Of a stretch of 64,000 bases of DNA, positions 33,966-46,620 are shown piece by piece. The notes under the pieces are model-generated. The model worked only from the letters and a program-made list of their open reading frames with translations, was not told the DNA's origin and did not search any database. Both the position numbers and the translations under genes were made by a program. Position 1 is the stretch's first letter. The number at the start of each line of letters is the position of its first letter. Location: the NCBI RefSeq assembly GCF_030052815.1, contig NC_079499.1:100288480-100352479 (forward strand), read 5' to 3'. The stretch comes from Hevea brasiliensis (taxonomy: Eukaryota > Streptophyta > Magnoliopsida > Malpighiales > Euphorbiaceae).

Positions 33966-35811
33966 ACGAGCGGCGCCGAGGGTCAGAGAGCGACGAGTCC
34001 TCCTTCCATTCAGTTCTCGTGGTCGTCTGATGAAGTAGGGGTGGTCGGGCCAAGCGCACAACCAGAACCTCCTAGGGTCTCCGTTCCAGCTCGGGGGCGG
34101 ACCGCACCATCGAAGCTTGTACCTTCTTCAGGGAGGGAGAATCTTCCTATGGACGAGCTGCCGTCAATCTTGCAAGAAACCAATCTGCAATCGTTCAGCC
34201 AGGAGTACAATATTCGTCCTGATTCATACGAACTTATCCGGTGTCACGGCGATCACCGAGCCGATCACTTCTTTGAAGAGAATGACATGGTTATGGTATA
34301 CGAGGAAACGATTAAAGGCGGTCTTTGGTTCCCTCGGGCGACTTCTTCAAAGAGGTCCTAAAATATCACCGAGTGTGCATTGCCCAAGTTCACCCTAACT
34401 CGTGGCGGATCTTAGTAGCCTTAGAGGCTGTCTTGAGCTAAGGGAATCAGTCCTACGGCTAAGGTGTTCGCCGAACTGCACAGGCTAACTCGCCGAAAGG
34501 ACGACGAGCACTGGTTCTTTCAGGCGAAGCCTCATTGTGGGCTCTTTATCGATCTGCCCTCCTCCCTTAAGAATTGGAAGAACCGCTTCTTCATTCTGAG
34601 GAGCAAAAATCTGAACTGCTTTGAGGGCTTCCCCCGTAGCTGGTGGCACCAGGGGCCCTTGATTCCGAAGCTTATTACCCTGAACAAGGAGGAAGGCCTA
34701 ATAGTGATGGAACTGAAGAATCAGGCGGCCACTCAAAAGTTCTCCTGTTTAGATGCGGTGACTGCCGAGCTGCATCATTGGACTATACAGCTGATCACTG
34801 GCCAAGATCGCGAGCTTCCGCTCTCTGACCTCGGCATTGGTACTTTCTACATCTCAGATCTTAGGACCTTAGCGATCTCACTGACCTCTTCTTTGTGCAG
34901 GTATGGCGGGTGGTGAGGGTTCCAAGAAGCGGAAGAAAGAAAGGGAGATTTCCCGGAAGGTAAAAGAGATGAAGCGTTGATCGCTTCAAACACGACCATG
35001 AACACAGGGAGATACAAAGAGGCCCGCCTCGACCTTGGGACCGCCGATCGCGAGAATCCGATCTCCTCCTCGGCGAGAAGAGCCGCCTCCACTTCCTCCA
35101 GTTGCTCCAAGCACAGAAGGGGGTCCTTCTCAACCTTCTGCGAGGCCCCCTCCTCGTGGCGCTCAAGTGCTGATCGCTTCCCTGGAGAAGAACCGGACTA
35201 TTTGGGAGAACCCAGGTTTTGCCAAATTCTTGGGGTCTTCCATCTGCCTTCAGGAGGATCGAGACCGACTGTCTCCGGACAATCTTGACGACATCCTGAC
35301 CCGATCCATGAGTGCAGATGTAGAGTGCACAGTGAACCGGCACATAGTCAGGGAAAAGGCTCACTTTGGGTAAGGAGGTCGAGAAGAAGAGTCAAGAAGT
35401 GGCATCCCTCCGATCCCAACTCTCATCCGCTCAGGATTACATATCTCAAATTGAGGGGCGTATGAAGTACTATGAGGATAAGCTGGCCGAACAGGCTCAT
35501 GTTCTGGCTGAAAGGGATCATGCTCTTGGAGAAGTCCAGGCGCTCCGGGCCAACGAAGCTGCTCAGGTCGCTCACCTTACTGAGGAGCTTAAGGCAAAAG
35601 ATGAAGAGATGGTGACAGGAATAGCCGGTGCTTATGTGAATGCTTACAAGGATCTTTTGGCCGAGCTCCAGAAGCGTTACCCAGAGGAGGACTTCTCTTG
35701 GATGGCGACACGGCTCTCGGCGAGGGTGAGGATAGTGAGGAGGAGGCTGAGGGTGAGGGAGAAGACGGACAAAATGTAGATCAGGCTGGGGGTGATCCTC
35801 CAGCTGAATAA
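33966..35811 (+). pseudogene. LTR-borne antisense gene, 3' LTR copy, frameshifted
   Basis: Counterpart of the unit at 52559-54412. The ancestral ATG position reads ACG (33966-33968). A frameshift near 34310-34360 breaks the conserved DEQLKAG block; the frame resumes for 34464-34839. A 61-bp GT-AG intron (34840-34900) would join GCATTG to GTATGGCGGG. Exon 2 encodes a basic start, then a stop within about 20 codons, then fragments of a proline-rich and coiled-coil region and an acidic tail ending at 35811. Nonfunctional. Confidence 0.7.
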
Positions 35812-36315
35812 CTTGTACAAATTTTTGAAATGAAATGAAATGGAATGCCTCTTTTGTTCGATGAATGGTTGTGATCGAAAAATTTCTAAATTATTAAACA
35901 CTTGATTGTTTGAGTATCTTGAAATAACTGAAAGTGATTATCAACCCAAGTGTGAGAGATCGGAAAACACAATGAGCATAAGATCGGTAGAGAACCAACG
36001 TTAAACGGAACTTGATTAAAATTTGAAATTTGGCTTGAATATTTAAGATCGGAATCATCCTTAAACCGGAACGGAACCTTTGATTATTCTTAAACTTTTG
36101 AAAGGGAGATCGGCAATAAAACTGGTAAGAAAAGATCTAGTGTCAGTTCATTTCGTTTGTCAACAGAGATCAGGAATATACTTGACTGGTCCGGAGATTC
36201 GACAATGGGTTTGAGAGATCGGTGAGTGATTTAATAGTCAAAGGGATACTTGGTATTGGGGATCTGTTTCAAAGTTTTATTGATTTTGGGGATCGGCCAA
36301 AATATGGTGTTAACA

Positions 36316-36330
36316 GCTGCCCCTCTTTAC
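36316..36330 (-). other. E3 polypurine tract
   Basis: On the - strand AAAGAGGGGCAGC directly precedes the 3' LTR start TGTTAACACC. This is the usual priming site for plus-strand DNA synthesis in LTR elements. Confidence 0.85.
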
Positions 36331-36473
36331 ATAATTTCTATTAAAGGGAAAATTTCCCGTGTAGGAATTATGTAAAGATTCAGACTCATATTTTGGACGA
36401 TTAGGTGTTCGAAGTTAGGGAGCTAAAGCACACTTAAGTTAGTGACCTAAAAATTGGCAACAGAAGTTGAACT

Positions 36474-38710
36474 AAAATCAACTTGGATCAAAGAACCAGA
36501 GGTTGATAACAGGAAATATAAATTGCAGGTAATTAAAATCTACTTAGATCAAGGAACCAGAGGTTGATAACAGGAAATTTAAATTGTAGGAAATTAAAAT
36601 CAACTTAGATCAAGGAACCAGAGGTTGATAACAGGAAATGTAAATTGCTGGAAATTAAAATCAACTTAGATCAAGGAACCAGAGGTTGATAACAGGAAAT
36701 TTAAATTGCAGGAAATTAAAATCAACTTAGATCAAGGAACCAGAGGTTGATAACAAGAAATGTAAATTGCTGGAAATTAAAATCAACTTAGATCAAGGAA
36801 CCAGAGGTTGATAAATTTAAATTGCAGGAAATTAAAATCAACTTAGATCAAGGAACCAGAGGTTGATAACAAGAAATGTAAATTGCTGGAAATTAAAATC
36901 AACTTAGATCAAGGAACCAGAGGTTGATAACAGGAAATTTAAATTGCAAGAAATTAAAATCAACTTAGATCAAGGAACCAGAGGTTGATAACAGGAAATG
37001 TAAATTGCTGGAAATTAAAATCAACTTAGATCAAGGAACCAGAGGTTGATAACAGGAAATGTAAATTGCAGGAAATTAAAATCAACTTAGATCAAGGAAC
37101 CAGAGGTTGATAACAGGAAATTTAAATTGCGGGAAATTAAAATCAACTTAGTTCAAAGAACTAGAGGTTGATAACAGAAATGTAAATTCTTTGGAAATTA
37201 AAATCAACTTAGATCAAGGAACCAGAGGTTGATAACAGAAAATTAAATTGCAGGAAATTAAAATCAACTTAGATCAATGAACCATAGGTTGATATCATGA
37301 AATGTAAATTGCTGGAAATTAAAATCAACTTAGATCAAGGAACCAGAGGTTGATAGCAGAAATGTAAATTGCTGGAAATTAAAATCAACTTAGATCAAGG
37401 AACCAGAGGTTGATAACAGGAAATTTAAATTGCAGGAAATTAAAATCAACTTAGATCAAGGAACCAGAGGTTGATAACAGGAAATTTAAATTGCAGGAAA
37501 TTAAAATCAACTTAGATCAAGGAACCAGAGGTTGATAACAGGAAATTTAAATTGCAGGAAATTAAAATCAACTTAGATCAAGGAACGAGAGGTTGATAAC
37601 AGGAAATGTAAATTGCAGGAAATTAAAATCAACTTAGATCAAGGAACCAGAGGTTGATAACAGGAAATTTAAATTGCTGGAAATTAAAATCAACTTAGAT
37701 CAAGGAACCAGAGGTTGATAACAGGAAATGTAAATTGCTGGAAATTAAAATCAACTTAGATCAAGGAACCAGAGGTTGATAACAGGAAATTTAAATTGCA
37801 GGAAATTAAAATCAACTTAGATCAAGGAACCAGAGGTTGATAACAGGAAATGTAAATTGCGGGAAATTAAAATCAACTTAGATCAAGGAACCAGAGGTTG
37901 ATAACAGGAAATGTAAATTGCTGGAAATTAAAATCAACTTAGATCAAGGAACCAGAGGTTGATAACAGGAAATTTAAATTGCAGGAAATTAAAATCAACT
38001 TAGATCAAGGAACCAGAGGTTGATAACGGAAATTTAAATTGCTGGAAATTAAAATCAACTTAGATCAAGGAACCAGAGGTTGATAACAGAAATGTAAATT
38101 GGAAATTAAAATCAACTTAGATCAAGGAACCGGAGGTTGATAACTGAAATTTAAATTGCAGGAAATTAAAATCAACTTAGATCAAGGAACCAGAGGTTGA
38201 TAACAGGAAATTTAAATTGCAGGAAATTAAAATCAACTTAGATCAAGGAACCAGAGGTTGATAACAGGAAATTTAAATTGCAGGAAATTAAAATCAACTT
38301 AGATCAAGGAACCAGAGGTTGATAACAGGAAATGTAAATTGCTGGAAATTAAAATCAACTTAGATCAAGGAACCAGAGGTTGATAACAGGAAATTTAAAT
38401 TGCAGGAAATTAAAATCAACTTAGATCAAGGAACCAGAGGTTGATAACAGGAAATTTAAATTGCAGGAAATTAAAATCAACTTAGATCAAGGAACCAGAG
38501 GTTGATAACGAGAAATGTTAATTCTTTGAAATTAAAATCAACTTAGATCAAGGAACCAGAGGTTGATAACATGAAATTTAAATTGCAGGAAATTAAAATC
38601 AACTTAGATCAAGGAACCAGAGGTTGATAACAGGAAATGTAAATTGCTGGAAATTAAAATCAACTTAGATCAAGGAACCAGAGGTTGATAACAGGAAATG
38701 TAAATTGCAC
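36474..38710. repeat. 61-bp tandem array, about 37 copies, in the E3 3' untranslated region
   Basis: Unit core AACTTAGATCAAGGAACCAG followed by AGGTTGATAACAGG. Units are highly alike. Two main variants differ at linked positions (AAATTT with TTGCAGG; AAATGT with TTGCTGG) and often alternate. Each unit can pair ATCAAC with GTTGAT to form a hairpin. A few units carry 1-10 bp deletions. The array lies between integrase and the polypurine tract, where Ogre elements are known to carry variable tandem repeats. Confidence 0.95.
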
Positions 38711-39490
38711 TTACAAAGCAAGCCTAATCCGAACACGAGCAGTTGTTCCCCAATGAAGTGTACTTAACAGAATCCCGAAGACCAATGATGAATGGAGGAC
38801 GAGTTGCAAGACTAAACTTATGACCCCATTTCTTCAAATGCCCCTTTTCTGTTTTTTTTCTTTCTCCCGAAAAGCGCCGTTGCGGGTTTTTACTTCCCCT
38901 TCGTCTATATGACTAAAAGTGCCCTTCCGGGTTTTCACCTCTAGTTTTTTTTTTTTTTTAGGTCATTCCCTGCAAATCTCATAGTAAAGTACGTGAGGTT
39001 ATCAATTGTCAAATCTTAATCTTATGGCAAAAATTTTAACTGATTTAAATAGCGCATTAAATAACGAGATTGCAGAAATATAAGGGAAAGATAGAAACAT
39101 GGGGGATGAAGTGTAATTTTATTACGGTTTTAATAAAAACAAAGAAGAAGCTTCAAAGAAGAAGGGTATAAGGATAGCTCTCACATATTCCCTGTGGCTG
39201 ATTTTGAAATCCCTTAACTGCCATTATTTCAAGTTCTCTGAAGCCTCATGCCGTGACAGTTTCCTCTTCATTCTGGTTTCATGCCCCCCATTCCTTATTT
39301 CTCCCTTTTTGTTCTCGGGATGCCCTTTCGGGTTTTCACCCCTTTTTTTTTTTTTTTTTTTTTTTGCGCTCTTTCAGGACGCCCTTTCAGGTATTCATCC
39401 TTCACTCATTTTACAGAAAGTGCCCCTTCGGGGTTTTCGCCTTCTTTCACACATTTTGCTAGGAGCGCCCTTTCGGGTTTTCGCTCCTAC

Positions 39491-39528
<38 letters not shown>

Positions 39529-39559
39529 GCATAGTATTTATTTCTTGCTGGTGTCGGCA
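38711..39559. other. E3 noncoding spacer with long T runs
   Basis: Between the tandem array and the integrase end. It contains T runs at 38946-38959, 39342-39365 and 39488-39526 (A runs in the element's sense) and several degenerate copies of a motif CGCCCTTTCGGGTTTTC (38925, 39320, 39375, 39420, 39465). Open frames here are low-complexity artefacts. Confidence 0.7.
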
Positions 39560-40691
39560 TTCACGTCTCGGAAACTCTTCACCGTCCATGTGGGTCAAGA
39601 TCAAGGCTCCTCCGAAAATGCCTTTTTAACCACATAGGGTCCTCGTAGGTTGGTGACCATTTGCCCGGGGATCGTTTTGATTCGAGACTTTCTTCGTTGA
39701 ACTAGGTCCGGGTTGAAATTCGCGTGGGCGAACTTTTATCAAATGCTCTAGCCATCCTCATCCGTATAATCGCCCATGACATGCTGCTGCTAACCTTTTC
39801 TCATCTAGCAAGTTTAACTGATCCAACCTTGACTGGATCCATTCTGACTCATCAGTCCCTGATTCCTTCAGAATCCTTAGGGAAGGAAATTCAACTTCAA
39901 TAGGTGATACCGCTTCCATCCCGAAAACCAGTGAGTATGGAGTTGCCCCGGTTGAGGTTCTTACAGAAGTCCGGTATGCGTGGAGAGCGTAAGAAAGCAT
40001 ATCATGCCAATCCCTATACGTGACCGTCATTTTTTGATTATCCTCTTGAGGTTTTGTTTGCGACTTCCACCGCTCCATTCATGCAGGGATGGTATGGGGA
40101 GGAATTGAGGTGTCGGATTTTGTATTGATCACACAATTTCTGAATCTTTGGACCATTCAGATTCTTAGCGTTATCAGTGACGATTTCATTAGGGAGGCCA
40201 TACCGGCAGATGATATTGTTTCTGAGGAATTTGAGAAACGTGTTCTGTGTGATATGGGCGTATGACGTGGCTTCGACCCACTTAGAAAAATAGTCGATAG
40301 CTACTAGGATAAATCTATGCCCATTGGATGCCTTAGGATTGATGGGACCGATCACATCGATGCCCCACATTGCGAAGGGCCATGGTGAGGCGAGGTTGAA
40401 CAATTTGTGAGGCGGCACACTTATCGGATCTGCATAGATTTGACACTTATGGCATTTTCGGAAATACTCGATGCAATCCTTTTCCATTGTAGTCCAAAAA
40501 TATCCCCGTCGCATGATTTGCTTAGCCATCATGTGCCCATTGGCATGGGTTACACAATTTCCCTCATGAGTCTCAAAAAGGATTTTCTTCGCCTCTTTTG
40601 CATCCACACATCTCAACAGTTCACCGTTGGACTCTCTCTTGTATAGGGTTTCACCACTGGGGAAGTATCCCAATGCTAATCTCCGAAGCAT
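39560..40691 (-). pseudogene. E3 integrase, frameshifted
   Basis: The first part (40691-40038) has the HHCC zinc-binding region, from THEGN through CHKCQ, then catalytic aspartates in GIDVIGPI and IVTDNAK and the glutamate near NGAVEVANK. A frameshift near 40060 passes to a second part (to 39758) with HAYRTSVRTSTGATPY. Remnants of the C-terminal domain (GPYVVKKAF) extend to about 39600. In the family it inserts the cDNA copy into the genome. It is broken here by at least one frameshift and several late stops. Confidence 0.85.
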
Positions 40692-41240
40692 CCTCTTTTC
40701 GTTTCGGTTTGCCCTCGAGGAATTCTGCAGTTCTGCGATGAGCCGAGGATGTCATGATACCAAGGTTTATCGTCGGGTTCTTCCTCAATCATGAAGCAAT
40801 AAGTTGGCTCATTCCTTGCCTTAATCTTCAATATCTGAGCCATCAGACCCTCTTCGATTTGAGCCATAACAGCTAGAGTAGCTAAAGCATCAGCAAATTG
40901 ATTCTTGTCTCTACTAAGGTGAGTGAAAGAGATCTCTTCGAATTTCTTAATCAGCTCGATAAGTACTTACGATATGGGATTAGCTTGGGATCCTTGGTTT
41001 GCCATTCTCCCTTGACTTGGTATATAATCGTAATGAGTCTCCATATACCTCCAACTTCCCGATTTTCATTTTGATTGCGACTGTAGACCCCTCACACAAG
41101 CTTCATATTCTGCGGCGTTGTTGGTGCGATCAAATCTCAACTTAACGGCTATCGGAAGTGCTTTCCGTCTGGGATATCAATACGACTCGATTCCATTCTG
41201 GATAAATTGACTCAGTCAAATACATTTCCCATACATTGGC
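40692..41240 (-). pseudogene. E3 second (archaeal-type) RNase H and linker, degenerate
   Basis: After the gypsy RNase H comes VWEMYLTES (near 41235) and, after a frameshift, LRFDRTNNAAEYEAC (about 41085-41130). This is the signature of the extra RNase H found in plant Tat-lineage elements. A linker with DDKPWYHDIL (about 40765) leads to integrase. It is decayed by frameshift and stops, and no complete active site is visible. Confidence 0.7.
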
Positions 41241-42933
41241 TGGCTCCTCTTCTTCGCAGTCTACTTCATTAATATGCTCATCAGGGAACTCAAAATCCAG
41301 AGCTTCATAATCCTGGATAGGATTTTCTGCTAGGAGGTCAGCGATCACGCTACCTTTCACTGCCTTCCGGGTCATATAGACTATGTCATATTGGGAGAGT
41401 ATGACCTGCCACTTGGCTATCCTACCTGGCACGAATGGGCTTTCGAATACATATTTGATAGGATCCATCCTGGAGATGAGCCATGTCTTGTGATTCAGCA
41501 TGTAGTGCTTGAGGCGATTTGCTGTCCAAGCTAACGCGCAGCAAGTCTTTTCTAAGAAAGAGTACCTTGACTCACAATCATTGAACTTTTTGCTCAGGTA
41601 ATAAATAGCCCTTTCCTTTCTGCCAGTATCATCATGTTGTCCCAAAACGCACCCCATCGAGTTCTGTTGGACCGCCATATACAGGATCAAAGGTCTCCCT
41701 GCCATGGGTGGAACCTACACTGGTGGGTTTGATAGATACCGCTTGATTGTCTCAAAAGCCTCTTGACAAACTGAATCCCATTGGGTGGTGTTGTTCTTTC
41801 GGAGTAGTTTAAAAATAGGCTCGGCTTTAGCGGTGAGATTGGAAATAAATCTTGATATGTAGTTCAATTTTCCCAGGAAACTGCGCACCTCCCTTTCTAT
41901 TTTTGGGGATGGCATTTCTTGAATAGCTCAAACCTTGTCTGGATCAACCTCTATTCCCCTCTCGCTTACTATGAATCCCAACAATTTCCCAGATCTAGCT
42001 CCGAATATGCATTTAGCAGGGTTCAGTTTCAACTGGTATTTCCTAAGCCTTTCGAATACCCTCCTCATCACCTGTACGTGGCTTTCTTTTCCTCTGGATT
42101 TAATGATCATATCATCCACATACATTTCCACCTCTTTATGCATCATATCATGGAATAATGTGACCATTGCGCGCTTGTAGGTAGCACCAGCATTCTTCAA
42201 CCCGAAAGGCATGACCCGATAGCAAAACACTCCCCATTGAGTGATGAAAGCAGTCTTATCCTTGTCTTCCTCGTCCATCTGGATCTGATTGTACCCTGAT
42301 GCCCCATCAATACATGAACACCTGCCTAATCCTGCAGCATTGTCAACTAACACATCAATGTGGGGGAGAGGAAAATCATCTTTCAGGCTTGCTTTATTAA
42401 GATCCCTGTAGTCAACGCACACCCTAACTCTCCCGTCCTTCTTCATTACCGGGACGACGTTAGCCACCCATTGGGGGTATTTGACCACTTCCAGGAACCC
42501 AGCGTCATACTGTTTCTTGACTTCATCCCTAACCTTGAGCAGTGTGTCAGGATTCATTCTTCTTAGCTTCTGCTTTACCGGGATTGTCCCTGGAATTAGG
42601 GGAATTTTGTGCGTTACTATCTGAGGGTCCAAACCCACCATATCATCATAGCTCCAGGAAAATACGTCGAGGAATTCTTTAAGCAGACTGATCATATCTC
42701 CCAAATCTTCACTCTTCACTACTTTAAGTTCCCTTTTAACTTCTTCTGTGCCTAAATTTATAGTGTGCGTTTCGTCTCCACAAGGCACTAGGGAGGGTTC
42801 ATCCTTTTCATTGCTTTCTTCTGCAAGGTCTTCCTCAGAATCACTTGAAGTAATGGCAGTTACGGGGATTTCAAAATTAACCAGAGGAATTTCTGAGTCT
42901 ATTGGATTATTAGGTGTTAATTGACGAATGGTC
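41142..42933 (-). pseudogene. E3 reverse transcriptase and gypsy RNase H
   Basis: Begins after the intron acceptor at 42933 with TIRQLTPNNP. RT has RVCVDYRDLNKAS, CIDGASGYNQI, the catalytic YVDD (42111-42122) and LGFIVSERGIEVDP. TGA at 41928-41930 replaces an expected arginine codon. The connection region continues in the same sense (FLGKLNYISRF) to a TAG near 41715. RNase H then runs 41705-41142 (YLSKKF, the E in FLEKTCCALAW, DIVYMTRKAVKG). It copies genomic RNA to DNA in the family. At least two nonsense codons make this copy inactive. Confidence 0.9.
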
Positions 42934-43115
42934 CTGAATGAATAAAAATAGAACGTATTATAAGGATGGAATTCAAAAGGAAAGAAAGAGAGAATTGGAT
43001 TAAAATGCGCTATTAATTCATTAACGTTCATGCCATAAGAAAAAGGTCCATTTACAGTATTACACTTGTCACCATGGACAAAATGATCAAGTGTTGACAA
43101 CCAAAGGTACTTTAC
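42934..43115 (-). other. Ogre intron between protease and RT (182 bp)
   Basis: Donor GTAAAG at 43115, acceptor TTCATTCAG ending at 42934. Splicing joins VLNFE to TIRQLTPNN in frame. Unspliced RNA hits a stop at once (GAG TAA). An intron at this place is a known Ogre feature that may control the gag to pol ratio. Confidence 0.8.
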
Positions 43116-44176
43116 TCGAAATTGAGTACAGGGATGTCTTCTGCCGTCCAGTTGTCTAGTTCCTGCCCCTCAGCTATTGGTGAGACCAGAGCCTCATACA
43201 AGGAATCCAGGTAGATGACATCGATGGATGGTTCATCAGGTGATTCTTCCACCTCTGCCGGATTTTCAATGACCGGTTTAGTGAAGACTTCTGTGATTCT
43301 CGGGACTACTTTCATCTTTCCCATTTTCTGATCGAATCTCTGATCCCGAACTATTTTCCTCATCCAGAATCACCCATCCATAAGGGCATCTTCCTCATAA
43401 CCCAAACCACAGCGACCTATCTTCTGAATAGCCGGTATAGGTTCAACGATCCCTTGCAATGCGGTGCCCAAGCCCTTGCCCTCCTGATATCCATTCTTTG
43501 ACAATACTTTGGCCACCATAGCCATAGCCTTATCATTTCCGGTGTCTTGTAACTCAAGGGCCTGGAAAGAACTTTCCAACGACTCCTCGATCGCTTCCAC
43601 ATAAGGGAGTGATTGCGGCTTGGTGACTAATATGGCTTCTTCTCCTCTCACCGTGATGATTTTGCCGTCCATAATATATTTGATCTTTTGGTGCAAAGTT
43701 GAAGGAACGGCGTTCGCAGAATGGATCTAAGGCCTCCCCAACAACATAGTGTAGGCCGGCTCAATGTTCATCACCTGAAACGTGACGTTGAAAGTACATG
43801 CACCGACTTGGATTGGCAAGTCAATGTCTCCCAGCACTTCTCTCCTTGTACCGTCGAAGGCTCTCACCACCATAGCACTCGCGTATATCAGTTGGTCAGC
43901 GCGGCTGGCCAAGGTGGTATTAGGCAGTACATTAAGAGCTGACCCGTTATCAATAAGTACCTCGGCTACTATACAACCCTTACACTTCACTATTACATGC
44001 AGAGCTTTAGTGTGCCTTAAACCCGCAGGGTCTATCTCGTCCTCCGAGAAAGTAACAAAACTGGATGCCTGGATTTGTCCCACTATCTTCTCAAACTGTC
44101 CCGGAGTAATGTCGGGGTTTACAAAGGCCTGATCCAGGATTCTCTGCAAGGCTTGTCGATGCACTTCCGAACTCAA
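43116..44176 (-). pseudogene. E3 protease with G-patch-like region
   Basis: The aspartic protease active site LIDNGSALN lies near 43950 and the domain ends at MLLGRP. TAG at 43727-43729 replaces what should be tryptophan in GRPWIHSA. The frame then continues (43696-43370) with a glycine-rich stretch, GYQEGKGLGTALQG, that resembles a G-patch RNA-binding motif. TGA at 43370-43372 fits an arginine codon change. The last part (43363-43116) is acidic and leads to the intron. The protease cleaves the polyprotein in intact relatives. Confidence 0.8.
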
Positions 44177-44506
44177 GATCGTGATAATGTGAAATTCGGG
44201 CAGGTGTCTTTATCAACTGCTCCACCACATCATACTCGCTCTGTTTCATTATTTGGAGCAGCAATTCCTCCTCTGCTTTATGCTCAGCAGGCTCTACTTC
44301 CTCTGTCTTCTCAACATCCTCTTCTGCATTCTTCAATGACTCTCCCATCTTTACTTTCCCTTTTCTCTTTTCTTTTTCTTCGTTCACGTAACACCTCCCA
44401 CTTCGAGTTATGAACTCAACTTCTTGCTCATGCGAGGAGGATTTTGTGGTAGTGACAGGTTGAGGATTATCCTGGGGAGTAGCACTGGTGGTAGGTCCGG
44501 CATAAG

Positions 44507-46620
44507 TCATCTGAAAGTGTTCATGAGGAGTGAAACATGGCTTAGGAGGTGCCGGGGGTGAAGCAAGGCTAGGAGGTGTCTTGCTAGCGCTCCTTGGGTG
44601 AAGACTTGGAAATTGTAGTTCCAAGGTATGGCATGGGTGTTGGTAATAGGGAGCTGAGATGGGGCTCGGATAACTGTTACTGGCGGCAAGGCTACTGGGG
44701 GTGAAAAGGTGATTCTGGGTTTAGAGGTAGAAGCATTCTGGCTATATCTAGTTGTGTTCACTCCCTCTTCCATCTTCGACCTTGTCTGGCATCTCAGAAC
44801 CTTGAGAGACAACAAGTTCTGAACCTCTTGCCTGAATCCCTCACAGCCCCGCAGCTCATGATCAGTTGCCCCTCCATGATAAGGACACCCCGTACCTTCT
44901 TCTAATCCCGTTACCTGAGGGCAAAGGTAGCCTTCCCTTATTGCCATAGCAAAAATTTCTTTAAAGTAAGGAACCAGCTTGTCTACTTCCGGTGTTGATC
45001 CTTCTCCATCAGACTCTATCATATTTACACCACTGCCCGCATTATGGTTAGGCAGTGGGTTTGAGGTAACATTGGGGAGGGAACCATTTTCCTCAATTTT
45101 TAGCCATCCATTCCGGATTAAAGCGTGCACTCTTCCTCTGAGTGCTCATGATTGTCGATTGAGTGCCCTTGTGCCCCTATGATACTCACAACGGCGGTGG
45201 CATCATACCACAGGATATGGAGGCTGAATTGGGTCTAGGGGGACTGGTACAATTTGGTTGATACCGACAAGGTATCAGTATATTTCACTGAGTGGAAGGG
45301 GAAGAGGTGGATCAGGGTTTCTTGGGGGTCTTGGGTTGCTTTGTGGTGGTCTTGGTTGAGCAGGAGGAGGAGGTGGTCTCGGTTGGTAATTTGTAGGTGG
45401 GGGATATTGTGGGCGCGGGTGTGGATAATGAGGTGGAATGTTTGCGACTGTTTGGCCATGAGGGGGAGGATATGGCCGATAATTGTTTTGAGGGAATGGG
45501 GAATAATTGTTTTGACGGGCGACAGAATGCACATCACCCTCCTTCTTCTTGCCAAAGCTGGCAGTCTTTTTCGCAGGGTTCTCAGCCAACTCCTGCAACC
45601 GTCCCATTCTTAGATTGGCCTCTATTCTTTCACCGGCCTGTATGATGTCAGAGAAGCTGTTGGAAGTGTTCCCAATCATCAAATTGAAATAGGGGGCTTT
45701 CAACGTCTCAATGAACAGAGAGCACAGCTCATTGTCAGTCACCGGAGGGTGTACTTCTGCCGCCTTTTCTCTCCATCTCTGGGCATACTCCTTGAAGCTT
45801 TCCCTGTCCCTCTGCACCAGGTTTTGAAGATCCCTCCTTGTGGGGGCCACATCACAGTTAAATTTGTACTGCTTTAAGAAGGCATCAGCTAAATCCTTCC
45901 AGGAGCGCAGTTTGCTCCTGTCCAACTGAATACACCACCTCAAAGCTGCCCCGGAGAGGCTCTCATGAAAGAAGTGGACTAACAGCCTATCATCATCCGT
46001 CAGAGCGGACATCTTGGCGATATAGGTGGCCAAGTGAATGCGAGGATCTGAATTCCCTGTGTACTTGTCGAAATCAGGGACCTTGAACTTGGGTGGCACC
46101 ACCACATCGGGAACCAATCTAAGTGATGCCACATCAACTGAGCCATACATATTCAGCCCCTCTATCGCTCTCAATCTCTCTTCTAGAGCAGATAGTTTCT
46201 CATTTTCTCTCGTCTTATTTTCTCCTCCCATTGCATGAAATGCTCCGCCAGCTGGGAGATGAGGGGTGGAGTGAACTGGAGGGATTGGAATGGAAGGGAT
46301 GGGTCGGTGTTTGAAATGGTTGGGTAATGAGAGTAAGGTAAGTCATTATTCATGGCAGCCGGATTGACAGTGATTGTTGGGTCCGGAATTGGTGAATGGA
46401 AGGTAAAAGAAGTTGAAGCTTGGTGTGGATCATTTGTTGGAGGTGGTGGAGGAGGTAGCGGTAGGCTAGGCTCTGCTGTGGGTTTATTCTGGGACATTTC
46501 TCTCATTAGTCTCATAAGTTCTGAGACCTGATCTTTCAATTCGGAAACCTGCCCTTGTAGGTTCTGTACTTGTTCCTGATCTTCCATTATCTTTTTTGTT
46601 CGAGATCTTATTAAGTACAC
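44507..46620 (-). pseudogene. E3 gag
   Basis: The N-terminal part (46620-46183) has a short heptad-like helix then a proline-rich stretch. A frameshift near 46200-46231 leads to the main gag domain (46231-45275), where FHESLSGAALRW and ADAFLKQYKFN mark the retrotransposon gag fold. It ends in a tyrosine/proline-rich tail. After an intervening stop, 45130-44507 holds CPYHGGATDHELRGCEGF (near 44885), the Ogre version of a zinc knuckle. In the family it forms the RNA-packaging particle. Broken here. Confidence 0.85.

Larger units (their letters stand above)
31244..36315 (-). mobile_element. E3 3' LTR (5,072 bp)
   Basis: Nearly identical to 49770-54916. It starts on the - strand TGTTAACACC and should end TTGCGACA, but stops at TCCC. 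It has one fewer 58-bp unit than the other LTR. It carries a sense TATA (33002-33009, - strand) and a decayed antisense gene on the + strand. Confidence 0.92.

Noticed and set aside
36474..38710. CRISPR-like array
   Set aside because: The 61-bp units are nearly identical over their whole length with no variable spacers, and the setting is a plant retrotransposon.
39204..39637. Phenylalanine-rich open frames
   Set aside because: They arise from long T runs in the Ogre noncoding spacer.
40407..40646. Plus-strand open frames opposite Ogre pol and gag (also 43721-44413, 44979-46314)
   Set aside because: Shadows of the minus-strand polyprotein, whose motifs are unambiguous.
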